Assembly: GCA_902609685.1 (NCBI GenBank)
Contig: CACLSR010000001.1
Location: forward strand, 1-49,504
Length of the DNA: 49,504 nt
Reading direction: 5' to 3'
Origin: an uncultured Pelagibacteraceae bacterium
GTDB lineage: Bacteria > Pseudomonadota > Alphaproteobacteria > Pelagibacterales > Pelagibacteraceae
Within the stretch, counting starts at the first letter, position 1; the number at the start of each line of letters is the position of its first letter. Positions 30,794-39,591 of this stretch are shown here, piece by piece. Below the pieces are notes generated by a model. That model saw only the letters and a list, made by a program, of their open reading frames with translations. It had not been told where the DNA came from and made no database searches. Both the position numbers and the translations under genes were made by a program.

Positions 30794-31510
30794 TTATTTA
30801 ATAATTTTTTTAAATTTTTTTATTACTTTGGACAAACCAAAAAAAACCGACTCACCAATTAAATAATGTCCTATATTGAATTCTTCTATTTCTTTAAATC
30901 TAGATAATAATTCAGTTGTTTTATAATCAAGTCCATGACCAGCATGAACTTCTAAACCAATTTTCTTTGCAATAATTGAACATTTTTTTATTCTATTAAG
31001 CTCTTTAGAATAATTCTTCTTCAATTTTACTAATCTTGAAAGTCTACCTGTATGAATTTCAACACAATCAGATCCTAGTTTATATGAGGTTTTGATATCA
31101 TTAAGTGATGGATTTATGAATAAACTTGTTCTAATTTTTTTCTTTTTAAATTTCAAAATTATATTTTTAATTTTATTTTTATTTTTATTTAAGTTTAAAC
31201 CTCCCTCCGTGGTAACTTCTTTTCTATTTTCTGGCACTAAACAAATATAATTTGGTTTTATTTTTAACGCTTTACTTATCATTTTTAAGTTAGTTGAGAT
31301 TTCCAAATTAACTAAAATATTTTTTAAAGAACAAATTTTTTTTGCATCATTATCTTTTATATGTCTTCTATCTTCACGAAGATGAATTGTTATTGAGTCA
31401 GCCCCTGCTTTCTTAACAAATTTAGCTGCAAATATCGGATCTGGATGTAATTCACCTCTAGCATTTCTCAGGGTTGCTATATGATCAATATTTACTCCAA
31501 GACGTCTCAC
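30794..31510 (-). CDS. pdxJ: Pyridoxine 5'-phosphate synthase
   Basis: Final ring-closing enzyme of DXP-dependent vitamin B6 synthesis. The 238 residues begin RRLGVNIDHIATLRNARGELHPDP (2-25), the PdxJ signature. HLREDRRHIKDNDAKKI near 43-59, LVPENRKEVTTEGGLNL near 91-107, CVEIHTGRLSRLVK near 148 and GLEVHAGHGLDYKTTELL near 190 are all conserved. It overlaps pyrE by 4 bp and precedes acpS, a widespread pdxJ-acpS pair. Confidence 0.96.
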   Translation of the reverse strand: MRRLGVNIDHIATLRNARGELHPDPIFAAKFVKKAGADSITIHLREDRRHIKDNDAKKICSLKNILVNLEISTNLKMISKALKIKPNYICLVPENRKEVTTEGGLNLNKNKNKIKNIILKFKKKKIRTSLFINPSLNDIKTSYKLGSDCVEIHTGRLSRLVKLKKNYSKELNRIKKCSIIAKKIGLEVHAGHGLDYKTTELLSRFKEIEEFNIGHYLIGESVFFGLSKVIKKFKKIIK

Positions 31511-32094
31511 TTCGTGTATCTACTTCCTGGCGTTGAAATTGGAATTAATTTCAACTCATTTGGAATGTTGTACTTTTTATAAGTTGGAACAGAAATTTTG
31601 AGGTGTGAAACTATATTTTTTTTTATCTTTAAATTATTTTTTGATGATCTATCAATAATTGTTGCAAAACCAATTAGTTTTGCTTTTGAATTTTTAATCA
31701 ATTTTACACATTCCATGCTTGATTTGCCTGTGGTTATAACATCTTCAATAATTAATACTTTTGATCCTTTTTTAATTTGAAAACCTCTTCTTAATTGAAA
31801 TTTCCCTTTTACTCTTTCACAGAAAATAGTTTCTTTTTTAAGCAGTCTACCAATTTCATAACCGATTATTATACCACCCATTGCTGGTGATAAAATTAAG
31901 TCGAAGTTTTTAAATTTTTTCTTAATTTTTCTGGCTAAAGATTTACAAATTTTCTCTGCCTTATGCGGAAAACTTAATAGTTTTGCGCATTGAATATATT
32001 TTGAAGAGTGTAATCCAGAAGATAAAACAAAATGTCCCTCTAATAATGCATTAGTTTTTCTTAAAATATCTAAGGATTTTTTGTGTGAAAGCAT
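31507..32094 (-). CDS. pyrE: Orotate phosphoribosyltransferase
   Basis: Makes orotidine monophosphate from orotate and PRPP. The 195 residues include GHFVLSSGLHSSKYIQCAKLL near 19-39, DLILSPAMGGIIIGYEIGRLL near 65-85, FCERVKGKFQLRRGFQIKKGSKVLIIEDVITTGKSSMECVKLI near 93-135, with the PRPP-binding VLIIEDVITTGKS. The start is well supported by the N-terminal match, so its 44-bp overlap with the end of rsh appears real. It overlaps pdxJ by 4 bp. Confidence 0.95.
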   Translation of the reverse strand: MLSHKKSLDILRKTNALLEGHFVLSSGLHSSKYIQCAKLLSFPHKAEKICKSLARKIKKKFKNFDLILSPAMGGIIIGYEIGRLLKKETIFCERVKGKFQLRRGFQIKKGSKVLIIEDVITTGKSSMECVKLIKNSKAKLIGFATIIDRSSKNNLKIKKNIVSHLKISVPTYKKYNIPNELKLIPISTPGSRYTK

Positions 32095-33796
32095 TTCTTT
32101 TATCTTCGTGTCTAATTATCTTAAATTTTATACCTTTTTGTTTTAGCTCTGCAATAAAATTAGTGAAATTTTTTAAATCTCTTATGATTAATTGGAATTT
32201 AAAATTTATATAGTTAGGGTTTTTGCCTGCCATCACAAGGTTTGAAATATTCAGTTTATGCTCTCCGATTAATGAACTAACATTACCAAGCTGACCGGGT
32301 TTATCTGGTAAAGATATCCATAAAGTAGTATTGTACTTTTTTACTCTTTCCTCTTTTCTTTCTCCCTTTTCATGCCAATAACGTCTTATAGCTGCCCTTG
32401 CTTTTCCTGTTTTTGTTATTGGGATCCAATGCAATGATGGTGAATGATTTTTAGAGGTAATAATTTTAACTCGATCTCCATTTCTTAAAATAGTTTGGAG
32501 TTCACTTTTATTACCATTAATTTCACATCCGATTGCGGTATCTCCTATTTTAGTGTGTACGGCATATGCAAAATCAATTGGAGTAGCATCTTTTGGTAAT
32601 TTAATAACCGATCCTTTTGGTGTAAAACAAAATACATTTTCTTGGAACATTTGTAGTTTTGTATATTCATACGAATGTTCTGGATTTTCATTTTTTTCAA
32701 TGATTTCTACTAAATCTTTTAACCAGTCATACTCTTTCCAAGTTAAAGAATTAAATTTCTCAGAAGATTTATATTGCCAATGTGAAGCAATACCTCTTTC
32801 AGCGAAATCATGCATTTCTGTTGTTCTAATTTGAATTTCTATGGGTTTTTTATTAGATCCAATAACTGCGGTATGAATTGATTTATAACCATTAATTTTA
32901 GGTGAAGAGATATAATCTTTAAATTTGCCAGGTATACAATTATATTCTTTATGTATTATCCCTAAAGTTTTGTAACAATCATCAATATTTTTTAAAATTA
33001 TTCTAAATCCAATAATATCAGTTATTTGCTCAAGAGAAACTCGTTTCTTTTGAACTTTTCTCCAAATTGAAAAAGGTGTTTTGCCTCTTCCATAAATTTT
33101 AGATTGTATATTATTGTTATTTAACAAAGTGTTGATTTCAATAGAAAGAGATTCGAAAATATCTTTTTTGTCAGATTTGATTTCATCTAATCTATTTTGA
33201 ATTAGTGTTCTTGCATCCCTATTCAAAACCTCAAAAGATAAATCTTCTAGCTCATCACGAATTCTATGCATTCCCATTCTATCAGCTAATGGTGCATAAA
33301 TTTCCATTGTCTCTTGTGCAATTCTTTTTCTTTTATCTTCTTTAGTGATAGCTTTTATCGTTCTCATATTATGTAAACGATCTGCAATTTTAACTAACAA
33401 AACTCTTATATCTTTTGAGGTTGCTAAAATAAGTTTTCTAAAGTTTTCTGCTTTTGAGTTTGTGGTTGCGGTGTTTTCAAAAACTGAAATTTTTGTAACA
33501 CCATCAACTAAATCTGCAACCTCTTCACCAAATTCTCCTTTAATGGTCTCGTAAGTAGCGTAGGTATCTTCGATTGTATCATGTAATAAACCAGTGGTAA
33601 TAGTAGCGCTATCTAATTTGAGATCTGTTAGGATATTTGCGACTTCTATTGGATGTACTGAATATGGGTCACCTGAAGCTCTCTTTTGATTACTATGTGC
33701 TTTAACAGCAAAATCATAAGCTTTATTCAGTTTTTCAGGGTTTAAAAATTTGTTATAAATTTTTACTTTATTTATTAAATCTTCAGAATTAAGCAT
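32051..33796 (-). CDS. rsh: (p)ppGpp synthetase/hydrolase (RelA/SpoT homologue), shortened
   Basis: Bifunctional alarmone enzyme of the stringent response. Residues 1-175 are the HD hydrolase domain (YSVHPIEVANIL, LLHDTIEDTYATYETI, KIADRLHNMRTI, all catalytic residues present). Residues 225-340 are the synthetase (KIYGRGKTPFSIWRKVQKKRVS, DIIGFRIILKNIDDCY, YKSIHTAVIG, EIQIRTTEMHDFAERGIASHWQYK). TGS follows near 388-450 (VFCFTPKGSVIKLPKDATPIDFAYAVHTKIGD), then an ACT domain from about 500 (LWISLPDKPGQLGNVSSLIGEH). At 581 residues it is about 140 shorter than usual; only some 40 residues join TGS to ACT. It overlaps pyrE by 44 bp. Confidence 0.94.
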   Translation of the reverse strand: MLNSEDLINKVKIYNKFLNPEKLNKAYDFAVKAHSNQKRASGDPYSVHPIEVANILTDLKLDSATITTGLLHDTIEDTYATYETIKGEFGEEVADLVDGVTKISVFENTATTNSKAENFRKLILATSKDIRVLLVKIADRLHNMRTIKAITKEDKRKRIAQETMEIYAPLADRMGMHRIRDELEDLSFEVLNRDARTLIQNRLDEIKSDKKDIFESLSIEINTLLNNNNIQSKIYGRGKTPFSIWRKVQKKRVSLEQITDIIGFRIILKNIDDCYKTLGIIHKEYNCIPGKFKDYISSPKINGYKSIHTAVIGSNKKPIEIQIRTTEMHDFAERGIASHWQYKSSEKFNSLTWKEYDWLKDLVEIIEKNENPEHSYEYTKLQMFQENVFCFTPKGSVIKLPKDATPIDFAYAVHTKIGDTAIGCEINGNKSELQTILRNGDRVKIITSKNHSPSLHWIPITKTGKARAAIRRYWHEKGERKEERVKKYNTTLWISLPDKPGQLGNVSSLIGEHKLNISNLVMAGKNPNYINFKFQLIIRDLKNFTNFIAELKQKGIKFKIIRHEDKRNAFTQKILRYFKKN

Positions 33797-33816
33797 TCAA
33801 ACACTATATCACTAAA

Positions 33817-34329
33817 TTAAATTTGTTTAATAGACCTAATGTCTCTATTTTTTAATGATAATAATAGTTTTTTTATGGAATGTTTTGAAACTGGATGTTT
33901 CCAATTTTTATCTATCTCAAATAATGGAAAAAGGACGAAATTTCTTTTATGCATTCTTGAATGAGGTAGATTTAATTCACCTTTCATTTTTCTTCTATTA
34001 AAATCAATTATATCAATATCGCACTCTCTAGGAGCATTTCGAAGTCTTTTCTTTCGTCCCAGGCTTGTTTCAATAGTTTTACAAACACTTATTAATTCAA
34101 AAGGTGATAATTTAGTTAGAACCTTAACTACAACATTGTAAAATTTAGGATTGTTATTATCAGGCCAAGACAAACTCTCATAATAGCTTGATGATTTTAC
34201 TATCATAATATCATTAAGAATTAATTTTGATTTAGCTAATTCAATATTATTGATTTTATTTCCAAGATTAGAACCTATACCTAAATAGACAGGATTAACT
34301 TGATTTTCTAATATATCTTGCTCTATCAC
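33817..34329 (-). CDS. folK: 2-amino-4-hydroxy-6-hydroxymethyldihydropteridine pyrophosphokinase
   Basis: Activates the pterin for folate synthesis. The 170 residues show [20 protein letters not shown] near 14-33, [27 protein letters not shown] near 46-72 (substrate loop), and the HPPK signature [20 protein letters not shown] near 92-111, followed by [19 protein letters not shown]. It overlaps smpB by 35 bp; I see no later start codon before the conserved VYLGIGSN, so the overlap seems real. The gap to rsh is 20 bp. Confidence 0.93.
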   Translation of the reverse strand: MIEQDILENQVNPVYLGIGSNLGNKINNIELAKSKLILNDIMIVKSSSYYESLSWPDNNNPKFYNVVVKVLTKLSPFELISVCKTIETSLGRKKRLRNAPRECDIDIIDFNRRKMKGELNLPHSRMHKRNFVLFPLFEIDKNWKHPVSKHSIKKLLLSLKNRDIRSIKQI

Positions 34330-34765
34330 GATTCCAGTCTCTTTGTTTTTTTACTGCTCTTTTATCAAATTGTTTCTTACCCTTGGCTACAGCTAACTCT
34401 AATTTTGCTTTTCCTTTTTTAAAATACATTTTTGTAGGTACTATTGTAAGCCCGTCTCTTTGCATTTTCCCAATTAGTTTATTAATTTCTCTCTTATTTA
34501 ATAACAATTTTCTTTCATCGGTTGGATTATGGTTTGAATAACTAGCTTGCTTATAAGATGCAATATGTGAATTTATCAAGACTATTTCACCTTTTTTTTC
34601 TATTGCGTAAGAATCTGCTATGTTAACTTTACCATTACGAATTGATTTTATTTCAGAACCTTTTAAGACAATACCTGCTTCAAACAAATCCTCAAAAAAA
34701 TAATTGAAACTAGCTTTTTTATTAAGACAAATTATTTTTAAACCACTATTGGTTTTTTTTTTCAT
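34295..34765 (-). CDS. smpB: SsrA-binding protein SmpB
   Basis: Partner of tmRNA in rescue of stalled ribosomes. The 156 residues contain [40 protein letters not shown] near 15-54 (the GSEIKSIR motif is diagnostic), [30 protein letters not shown] near 65-94, and the C-terminal tail [24 protein letters not shown] that enters the decoding centre. It overlaps dapA by 1 bp and folK by 35 bp. Confidence 0.96.
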   Translation of the reverse strand: MKKKTNSGLKIICLNKKASFNYFFEDLFEAGIVLKGSEIKSIRNGKVNIADSYAIEKKGEIVLINSHIASYKQASYSNHNPTDERKLLLNKREINKLIGKMQRDGLTIVPTKMYFKKGKAKLELAVAKGKKQFDKRAVKKQRDWNRDRARYIRKSS

Positions 34766-35646
34766 TAAACTAGTTTTGCAGAATGAAGTGCTTTTTTAAC
34801 GATATCCTTAGTTTCAGCTGTCACTTTTACAAGAGGTAGTCTTACATTATCATCACAAAGATTTAATAATTTTGCTGCGTATTTTACTGGACTTGGATTA
34901 CTTTCGACAAACATTGCATGATGAAGAGGTTGTAATATTTTATCAATTTTTTCAGCCTCTTTAATTTCATCGTTATTTTCAGATTTTGAAAATTTTTGAA
35001 AATCAGAACAAAGTTTTGGAGCAATATTTGCAGTAACACTTATAGCTCCCACTCCACCTCTTTTATTAAATTCTAAAGCATTATCGTCATTACCAGTTAA
35101 TTGAATGAATTCATTTCCCATCTTTTTTAAAGTTTGTTCAACCCTATTTAGGTCTCCAGTTGCATCCTTAACACCAATAATATTTTTTAATTCAAATAAT
35201 CTAGCCATAGTATCAACTGACATATCAATAACCGATCTCCCAGGAATATTATAAATTATTATAGGTATTCCACATTTGTCATTTATTGCTTTATAATGTT
35301 GGTATAAGCCTTCTTGTGTTGGCTTGTTATAATAAGGTGTTACAATAAGAGCGCCTGTGGCTCCAATTTTTTCTGCATGAGTTGTAAGTGAAATAGCCTC
35401 CTCTGTAGAGTTCGATCCTGTACCTGCAAAAACTGGTAATTTTCCATTACTTTCTTTTACACATAACTCAATCACTCTTTCATGTTCATTATGACTTAAA
35501 GTTGGTGACTCACCAGTTGTTCCTGCTGGAACTAATCCATTTGTCCCATTTTGGATATGAAAATGAATTAAATTAATATATGTCTCATCATCAAGTTTAT
35601 CATTTTTAAACGGGGTGACTAAAGCAACATTTGATCCTTTAAACAT
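34765..35646 (-). CDS. dapA: 4-hydroxy-tetrahydrodipicolinate synthase
   Basis: First committed enzyme of the lysine/diaminopimelate branch. The 293 residues show [19 protein letters not shown] near 5-23, [26 protein letters not shown] near 36-61, [24 protein letters not shown] near 97-120 (catalytic Tyr), and the Schiff-base lysine in [13 protein letters not shown] near 156-168. It leads dapA-smpB-folK and is divergent from slt, with a 43-bp gap. Confidence 0.96.
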   Translation of the reverse strand: MFKGSNVALVTPFKNDKLDDETYINLIHFHIQNGTNGLVPAGTTGESPTLSHNEHERVIELCVKESNGKLPVFAGTGSNSTEEAISLTTHAEKIGATGALIVTPYYNKPTQEGLYQHYKAINDKCGIPIIIYNIPGRSVIDMSVDTMARLFELKNIIGVKDATGDLNRVEQTLKKMGNEFIQLTGNDDNALEFNKRGGVGAISVTANIAPKLCSDFQKFSKSENNDEIKEAEKIDKILQPLHHAMFVESNPSPVKYAAKLLNLCDDNVRLPLVKVTAETKDIVKKALHSAKLV

Positions 35647-35652
35647 AAATAC

Positions 35653-35681
35653 TTATAACATACATTGTAGATTCATATAGT
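35653..35681 (+). promoter_or_regulatory. Candidate promoter for slt with very short leader
   Basis: TTATAA (35653-35658), a 17-bp spacer and TATAGT (35676-35681) lie in the 43-bp dapA-slt gap. The ATG at 35690 is only 8 bp past the -10 hexamer, so the transcript would start one or two bases before the start codon. The -35 match is poor. Confidence 0.35.
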
Positions 35682-35689
35682 AAAAGATT

Positions 35690-37900
35690 ATGATTAAAAA
35701 AATCTTATTTTGGATAGTATTGATTAATTTATTCGGTCTACAAACTATAGCTCAATCTGACATAATCCCATTAAAAAAACCTATCCAATCTGATGAGCTA
35801 ACACAAAAAAAATTATTAATAGATGTACTAAAACCCTTACCCAAACCAATACCAAAAATAGTAACAAAAGAGATAGAAAAAAAAATTGAATCTAAGCCAG
35901 AAAAGAAGATAAGTGGACTGATACTTCCCAAAAAAAAACCATTAATCGCTGGAACAAAAAAAACAACAGAAATAAAGATATCAAAATATTATCGTAAAAA
36001 AGATTTTGCATTAGCAAAAAAAGCAATTTCCGAAATGAAAAAAGCTAGTTGGACAGCTGCAATTAAAACTGCCAAAAGAGCTAAAGATAAATCTATATAT
36101 GACTTTATTCAATGGAGGCATTTACTTACAAAGGGAAATCAAGCTTCTTATTATGATTATAAAACATTTATAGATTCAAATGAAGATTATCCTAGAATTG
36201 GAAGAATAAAATATTTAGCAGAGCATAAACTTTCTACAGAAAAAGTTAGTCCACGAAAAATTATAGAATGGTTTGGTCCTGCGGAACCTTTAAGTGGTTT
36301 TGGTAAAATGATATTGGGTGAAAGTTTTATTCTTAACGGTAATAAGGAAAAAGGAATAAGATTCATTAAAGAAGGCTGGATATCAGCTGAATTGTCTAAA
36401 ACAGATTTAAGATTTTATCGTAAAAAATTTAAGAAATATCTTAATGCAGACGATTATATTAAACGAGCAGAATATCTTGCTTGGAATAATAAATACTGGG
36501 ACTTAAAACGACTATTAAGATATTTACCTAAAGATTATGAACTATTATATACAGCGAGACAACTATTGATGAGTAAATCGTATGGTGTCGATAATGCTAT
36601 TTCTAAAGTTCCATCTAATCTTAAAAATGATGCTGGTTTAAATTACGATAGATTAAAATGGAGAAGAAAAAGAGGAAGAGTTGATAGTTCTGTTGAAATT
36701 CTTCTAAAGATAAAAAACACAAAAGATTACTTAGTTCGTCCGGATAAATGGTGGATAGAAAGAGAAATAATTTCCAGATCATTAATATATAAAAAAAAAT
36801 ATGAATTAGCTTATAAAATTGCCAGTAACCATGGAATGAATGATGGACCTGAATTTGCTGCTGCTGAGTGGATGAGTGGTTGGATTGCATTAAGTTTTCT
36901 AGATGATCCAGTATTGGCCAAAGAACATTTTGAAAATTTTTATAATAATGTTGGATACCCTATTAGTACAGCTAGAGGTGCATATTGGTTAGGTAAAACT
37001 TATAAAAAACTTGGTGATAGAGATCTATCTTATAAATGGTTTAAAGAAGCAACAAATTATTTGACCACTTATTACGGTCAATTAGCATTTATGGAAATTA
37101 GTCCAAATGAAAAATTTGAGCTTTCAAAAGACATGATTATTAAAAAAGAATATCGTGATTATTTTTTTAAAAAAGATTTAGTCAAATTGATATATTTACT
37201 TGATGAATTAGATGAAGATAAATATGCTAAGCATATACTAAGACATTTGGCTAATGATGATGTTGGTAGTGGTAGTGAGGTTTTAGCAGCTGAACTTGCA
37301 ACAAATATAGAACGATTTGATTTTGCTATTCAAATTTCTAAAATAGCATCCTATGAAAAAAGATTTCACAACAAATATAATTACCCAATCATAAGCACAC
37401 CCAAATATATTAATGGAAGAAAAATTCCAGATAATGCTTTCATTCTTTCAATCATAAGACAAGAGAGTGAGTTTGATTTAAGTGCCAATAGTCATGCTGG
37501 TGCAAAAGGTTTAATGCAATTAATGCCTTACACTGCTAAACTAGTTGCTAAGCAGGCAAAACTTCCTTATTCAAAATCTAGGTTAACTACTGATGCAGAA
37601 TATAATATTAACCTAGGATCACATTATATAGCAGGATTAATTCTTGAATATGACGGTGCTTATCCATTTGCAGTGGCTGCTTACAATGCTGGACCAAAAA
37701 GAGTTCGATATTGGAAAAAAATAAACAAAAATCCTCAAAAAAATCAAATTGATTATATCGACTGGATTGAATTAATTAAATTTAAAGAAACTAGAAATTA
37801 TGTCCAAAGAGTATTGGAAAACTACAATGTTTATAGATACGTGCTTGAACAACAGCCAATTGCAATGAAAGATTTCTTTAAGAATAATCCCTTGTTTTAA
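35690..37900 (+). CDS. slt: Soluble lytic murein transglycosylase (Slt70-like)
   Basis: Periplasmic enzyme that cleaves peptidoglycan glycan strands to anhydromuropeptides. The 736 residues begin with a signal peptide (MIKKILFWIVLINLFGLQTIAQ), a lysine/proline-rich linker to about 100, then a long superhelical domain of alpha repeats (about 100-560; e.g. KEHFENFYNNVGYPISTARGAYWLGKTYKKLGD). The catalytic goose-lysozyme-like domain follows: ILSIIRQESEFDLSANSHAGAKGLMQLMP with the catalytic Glu in RQES, then LGSHYIAGLILEYDGAYPFAVAAYNAGPKRVRYW. It is monocistronic and ends 3 bp before the encoded CCA of convergent tRNA-Ser. Confidence 0.94.
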   Translation: MIKKILFWIVLINLFGLQTIAQSDIIPLKKPIQSDELTQKKLLIDVLKPLPKPIPKIVTKEIEKKIESKPEKKISGLILPKKKPLIAGTKKTTEIKISKYYRKKDFALAKKAISEMKKASWTAAIKTAKRAKDKSIYDFIQWRHLLTKGNQASYYDYKTFIDSNEDYPRIGRIKYLAEHKLSTEKVSPRKIIEWFGPAEPLSGFGKMILGESFILNGNKEKGIRFIKEGWISAELSKTDLRFYRKKFKKYLNADDYIKRAEYLAWNNKYWDLKRLLRYLPKDYELLYTARQLLMSKSYGVDNAISKVPSNLKNDAGLNYDRLKWRRKRGRVDSSVEILLKIKNTKDYLVRPDKWWIEREIISRSLIYKKKYELAYKIASNHGMNDGPEFAAAEWMSGWIALSFLDDPVLAKEHFENFYNNVGYPISTARGAYWLGKTYKKLGDRDLSYKWFKEATNYLTTYYGQLAFMEISPNEKFELSKDMIIKKEYRDYFFKKDLVKLIYLLDELDEDKYAKHILRHLANDDVGSGSEVLAAELATNIERFDFAIQISKIASYEKRFHNKYNYPIISTPKYINGRKIPDNAFILSIIRQESEFDLSANSHAGAKGLMQLMPYTAKLVAKQAKLPYSKSRLTTDAEYNINLGSHYIAGLILEYDGAYPFAVAAYNAGPKRVRYWKKINKNPQKNQIDYIDWIELIKFKETRNYVQRVLENYNVYRYVLEQQPIAMKDFFKNNPLF

Positions 37901-37903
37901 TAA

Positions 37904-37995
37904 TGGCGGAAGAGGAGGGATTCGAACCCTCGGTACAAGTTTCCTCGCACGGTCATTTAGCAAACGACTGGTTTAAGCCTCTCACCCACTCTTCC
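37904..37995 (-). tRNA. tRNA-Ser (anticodon GCU)
   Basis: Read leftward, GGAAGAG (37995-37989) pairs with CTCTTCC, followed by discriminator G (37907) and an encoded CCA (37906-37904). The anticodon stem GTCGT/ATGAC (one G-T pair) closes the loop TTGCTAA with anticodon GCT. A long variable arm (CGTGCGAGGAAACTTGTACC region) marks a class II tRNA, and the T arm GAGGGTTCGAATCCCTC is perfect. Without CCA it is 89 nt, right for serine. Confidence 0.96.
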
Positions 37996-38059
37996 AAGAA
38001 ATTTGTCGCCTTTGATTGTATTGAATAATCAACATTAATAAAGTAATTATTCATTAATT

Positions 38060-39313
38060 ATGAAAAATAAGTATTCAATATTTTCGCTTATTAAAAATGC
38101 TTTTTCTTATCATGAAAATTGGGAAAAAGCATGGAAAGACCCTGAGCCAAAAAAAGAATATGATGTGGTAATTATTGGTGGTGGTGGCCATGGTTTAGCA
38201 ACAGCTTACTATCTCGCAAAAAAACATAATATGAAAAATATTGCTGTTGTTGAAAAAGGTTGGATTGGTGGTGGGAATACAGGAAGAAACACTACAATTA
38301 TAAGATCTAATTATTTATGGGACGCAAGTGCTGGTCTTTATGATCACGCTCTAAAAATATGGGAAGGCCTTTCTCAAGAATTAAACTACAATGTAATGTT
38401 TAGTCAAAGAGGAGTAATGAATCTTGCTCATAATCTTCAAGATGTAAGAGATTTAAAAAGAAGAACCCATGCTAACAGACTTAATGGTATTGATGCGGTA
38501 TATTTAAATACTGAAGAAGTTAAAAAATTTTGTCCAATAATAAATACATCTCCAGATATAAGATACCCTGTATTAGGTGGAACTTTACAAAAAAGAGCTG
38601 GAACCGCAAGACATGATGCAGTTGCATGGGGATATGCACGTGGTGCAGATGAAATGGGTGTGGATATAATTCAGAATTGTGAGGTTAAAGGTATTAAGAG
38701 AAATGGCGATGCAGTTGAAGGTATTGAAACTACAAAAGGATTTATTAAAACAAATAAAATTGGTGTAGTAGCTGCAGGTCACTCTAGTGTGATAGCTAAT
38801 ATGGCTGGATTAAGGTTGCCATTAGAGAGTAAACCGCTCCAAGCTTTAGTTTCAGAGCCTGTGAAACCAATCATAGATACAGTTGTTATGTCAAATGCTG
38901 TTCATGCATATGTTAGTCAATCAGATAAAGGTGAATTAGTAATCGGGGCAGGAACTGATGATTACGTATCGTACTCACAAAAAGGAAGTCATGATATTGT
39001 TGAGGGGACATTAAATGCAATTTTAGAGTTATACCCTATCTTTAGTCGTATGAGAATGTTAAGACAATGGGGTGGAATTGTAGATATTTGTCCAGATGCA
39101 AGCCCAATTATAAGTAAAACATCAATCAAAGGTTTATATTTTAATTGTGGTTGGGGAACGGGAGGATTTAAAGCTACACCTGGCTCTGGAGATTTGTTTG
39201 CGCATACAATAGCCAACGATGAACCGCACAAACTTAATGCTGCATTTAATTTGAATAGATTTGTAAGTGGTGACCTTGTGGACGAACATGGTGCAGCAGC
39301 TGTAGCACACTAA
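38060..39313 (+). CDS. soxB: Sarcosine oxidase beta subunit
   Basis: Flavin subunit of heterotetrameric sarcosine oxidase, which demethylates sarcosine to glycine. The 417 residues contain the FAD motif [22 protein letters not shown] near 34-55, [24 protein letters not shown] near 63-86, and [19 protein letters not shown] near 180-198, where the His of RHDA is the expected covalent-FMN residue. The C-terminal [30 protein letters not shown] is also typical. Its stop overlaps the soxD start by 1 bp. It is the first gene of soxBDAG. Confidence 0.95.
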   Translation: MKNKYSIFSLIKNAFSYHENWEKAWKDPEPKKEYDVVIIGGGGHGLATAYYLAKKHNMKNIAVVEKGWIGGGNTGRNTTIIRSNYLWDASAGLYDHALKIWEGLSQELNYNVMFSQRGVMNLAHNLQDVRDLKRRTHANRLNGIDAVYLNTEEVKKFCPIINTSPDIRYPVLGGTLQKRAGTARHDAVAWGYARGADEMGVDIIQNCEVKGIKRNGDAVEGIETTKGFIKTNKIGVVAAGHSSVIANMAGLRLPLESKPLQALVSEPVKPIIDTVVMSNAVHAYVSQSDKGELVIGAGTDDYVSYSQKGSHDIVEGTLNAILELYPIFSRMRMLRQWGGIVDICPDASPIISKTSIKGLYFNCGWGTGGFKATPGSGDLFAHTIANDEPHKLNAAFNLNRFVSGDLVDEHGAAAVAH

Positions 39314-39588
39314 TGTTTTTAATTAATTGTCCTTTTTGTGGTGAACGAGAACAAAGTGAATTTAAAGCTGGTGGAGAAGCTCATATTGTTAGGCCTAAAC
39401 AACCAACTGAATTAAGTGACGATCAATGGGCAGAATATTTATTTATGAGAAAAAATATTAAAGGTATTCAATTCGAAAGATGGAACCACATTCATGGTTG
39501 TAGAAAATGGTTTAACATGGTGAGAGATACATCAAATGATGAAATTAAAGCCGTTTACAAAATGGGTGAAAAACCACCAGTTAAATAA
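39313..39588 (+). CDS. soxD: Sarcosine oxidase delta subunit
   Basis: Small zinc-binding subunit that bridges the alpha and beta chains. The 91 residues have the zinc ligands Cys6 and Cys9 in NCPFCGERE and the His/Cys pair in HIHGCRKWFNMVRD near 60-74, plus the typical EFKAGGEAHIVRP and SDDQWAEYLFMRKNIKG segments. It is read between soxB (1-bp overlap) and soxA (3-bp gap), the standard order. Confidence 0.95.
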   Translation: MFLINCPFCGEREQSEFKAGGEAHIVRPKQPTELSDDQWAEYLFMRKNIKGIQFERWNHIHGCRKWFNMVRDTSNDEIKAVYKMGEKPPVK

Positions 39589-39591
39589 TCA

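Noticed and set aside
36621..36890. Leftward frame inside the lytic transglycosylase gene
   Set aside because: Low-complexity Gln/Phe/Leu-rich antisense of a lysine-rich coding region; the transglycosylase frame is intact and matches its family throughout.
38015..38036. TTGATT...AATCAA inverted repeat upstream of soxB
   Set aside because: Six A/T-rich pairs around a 9-nt loop in very AT-rich DNA; it can arise by chance and overlaps no clear promoter.
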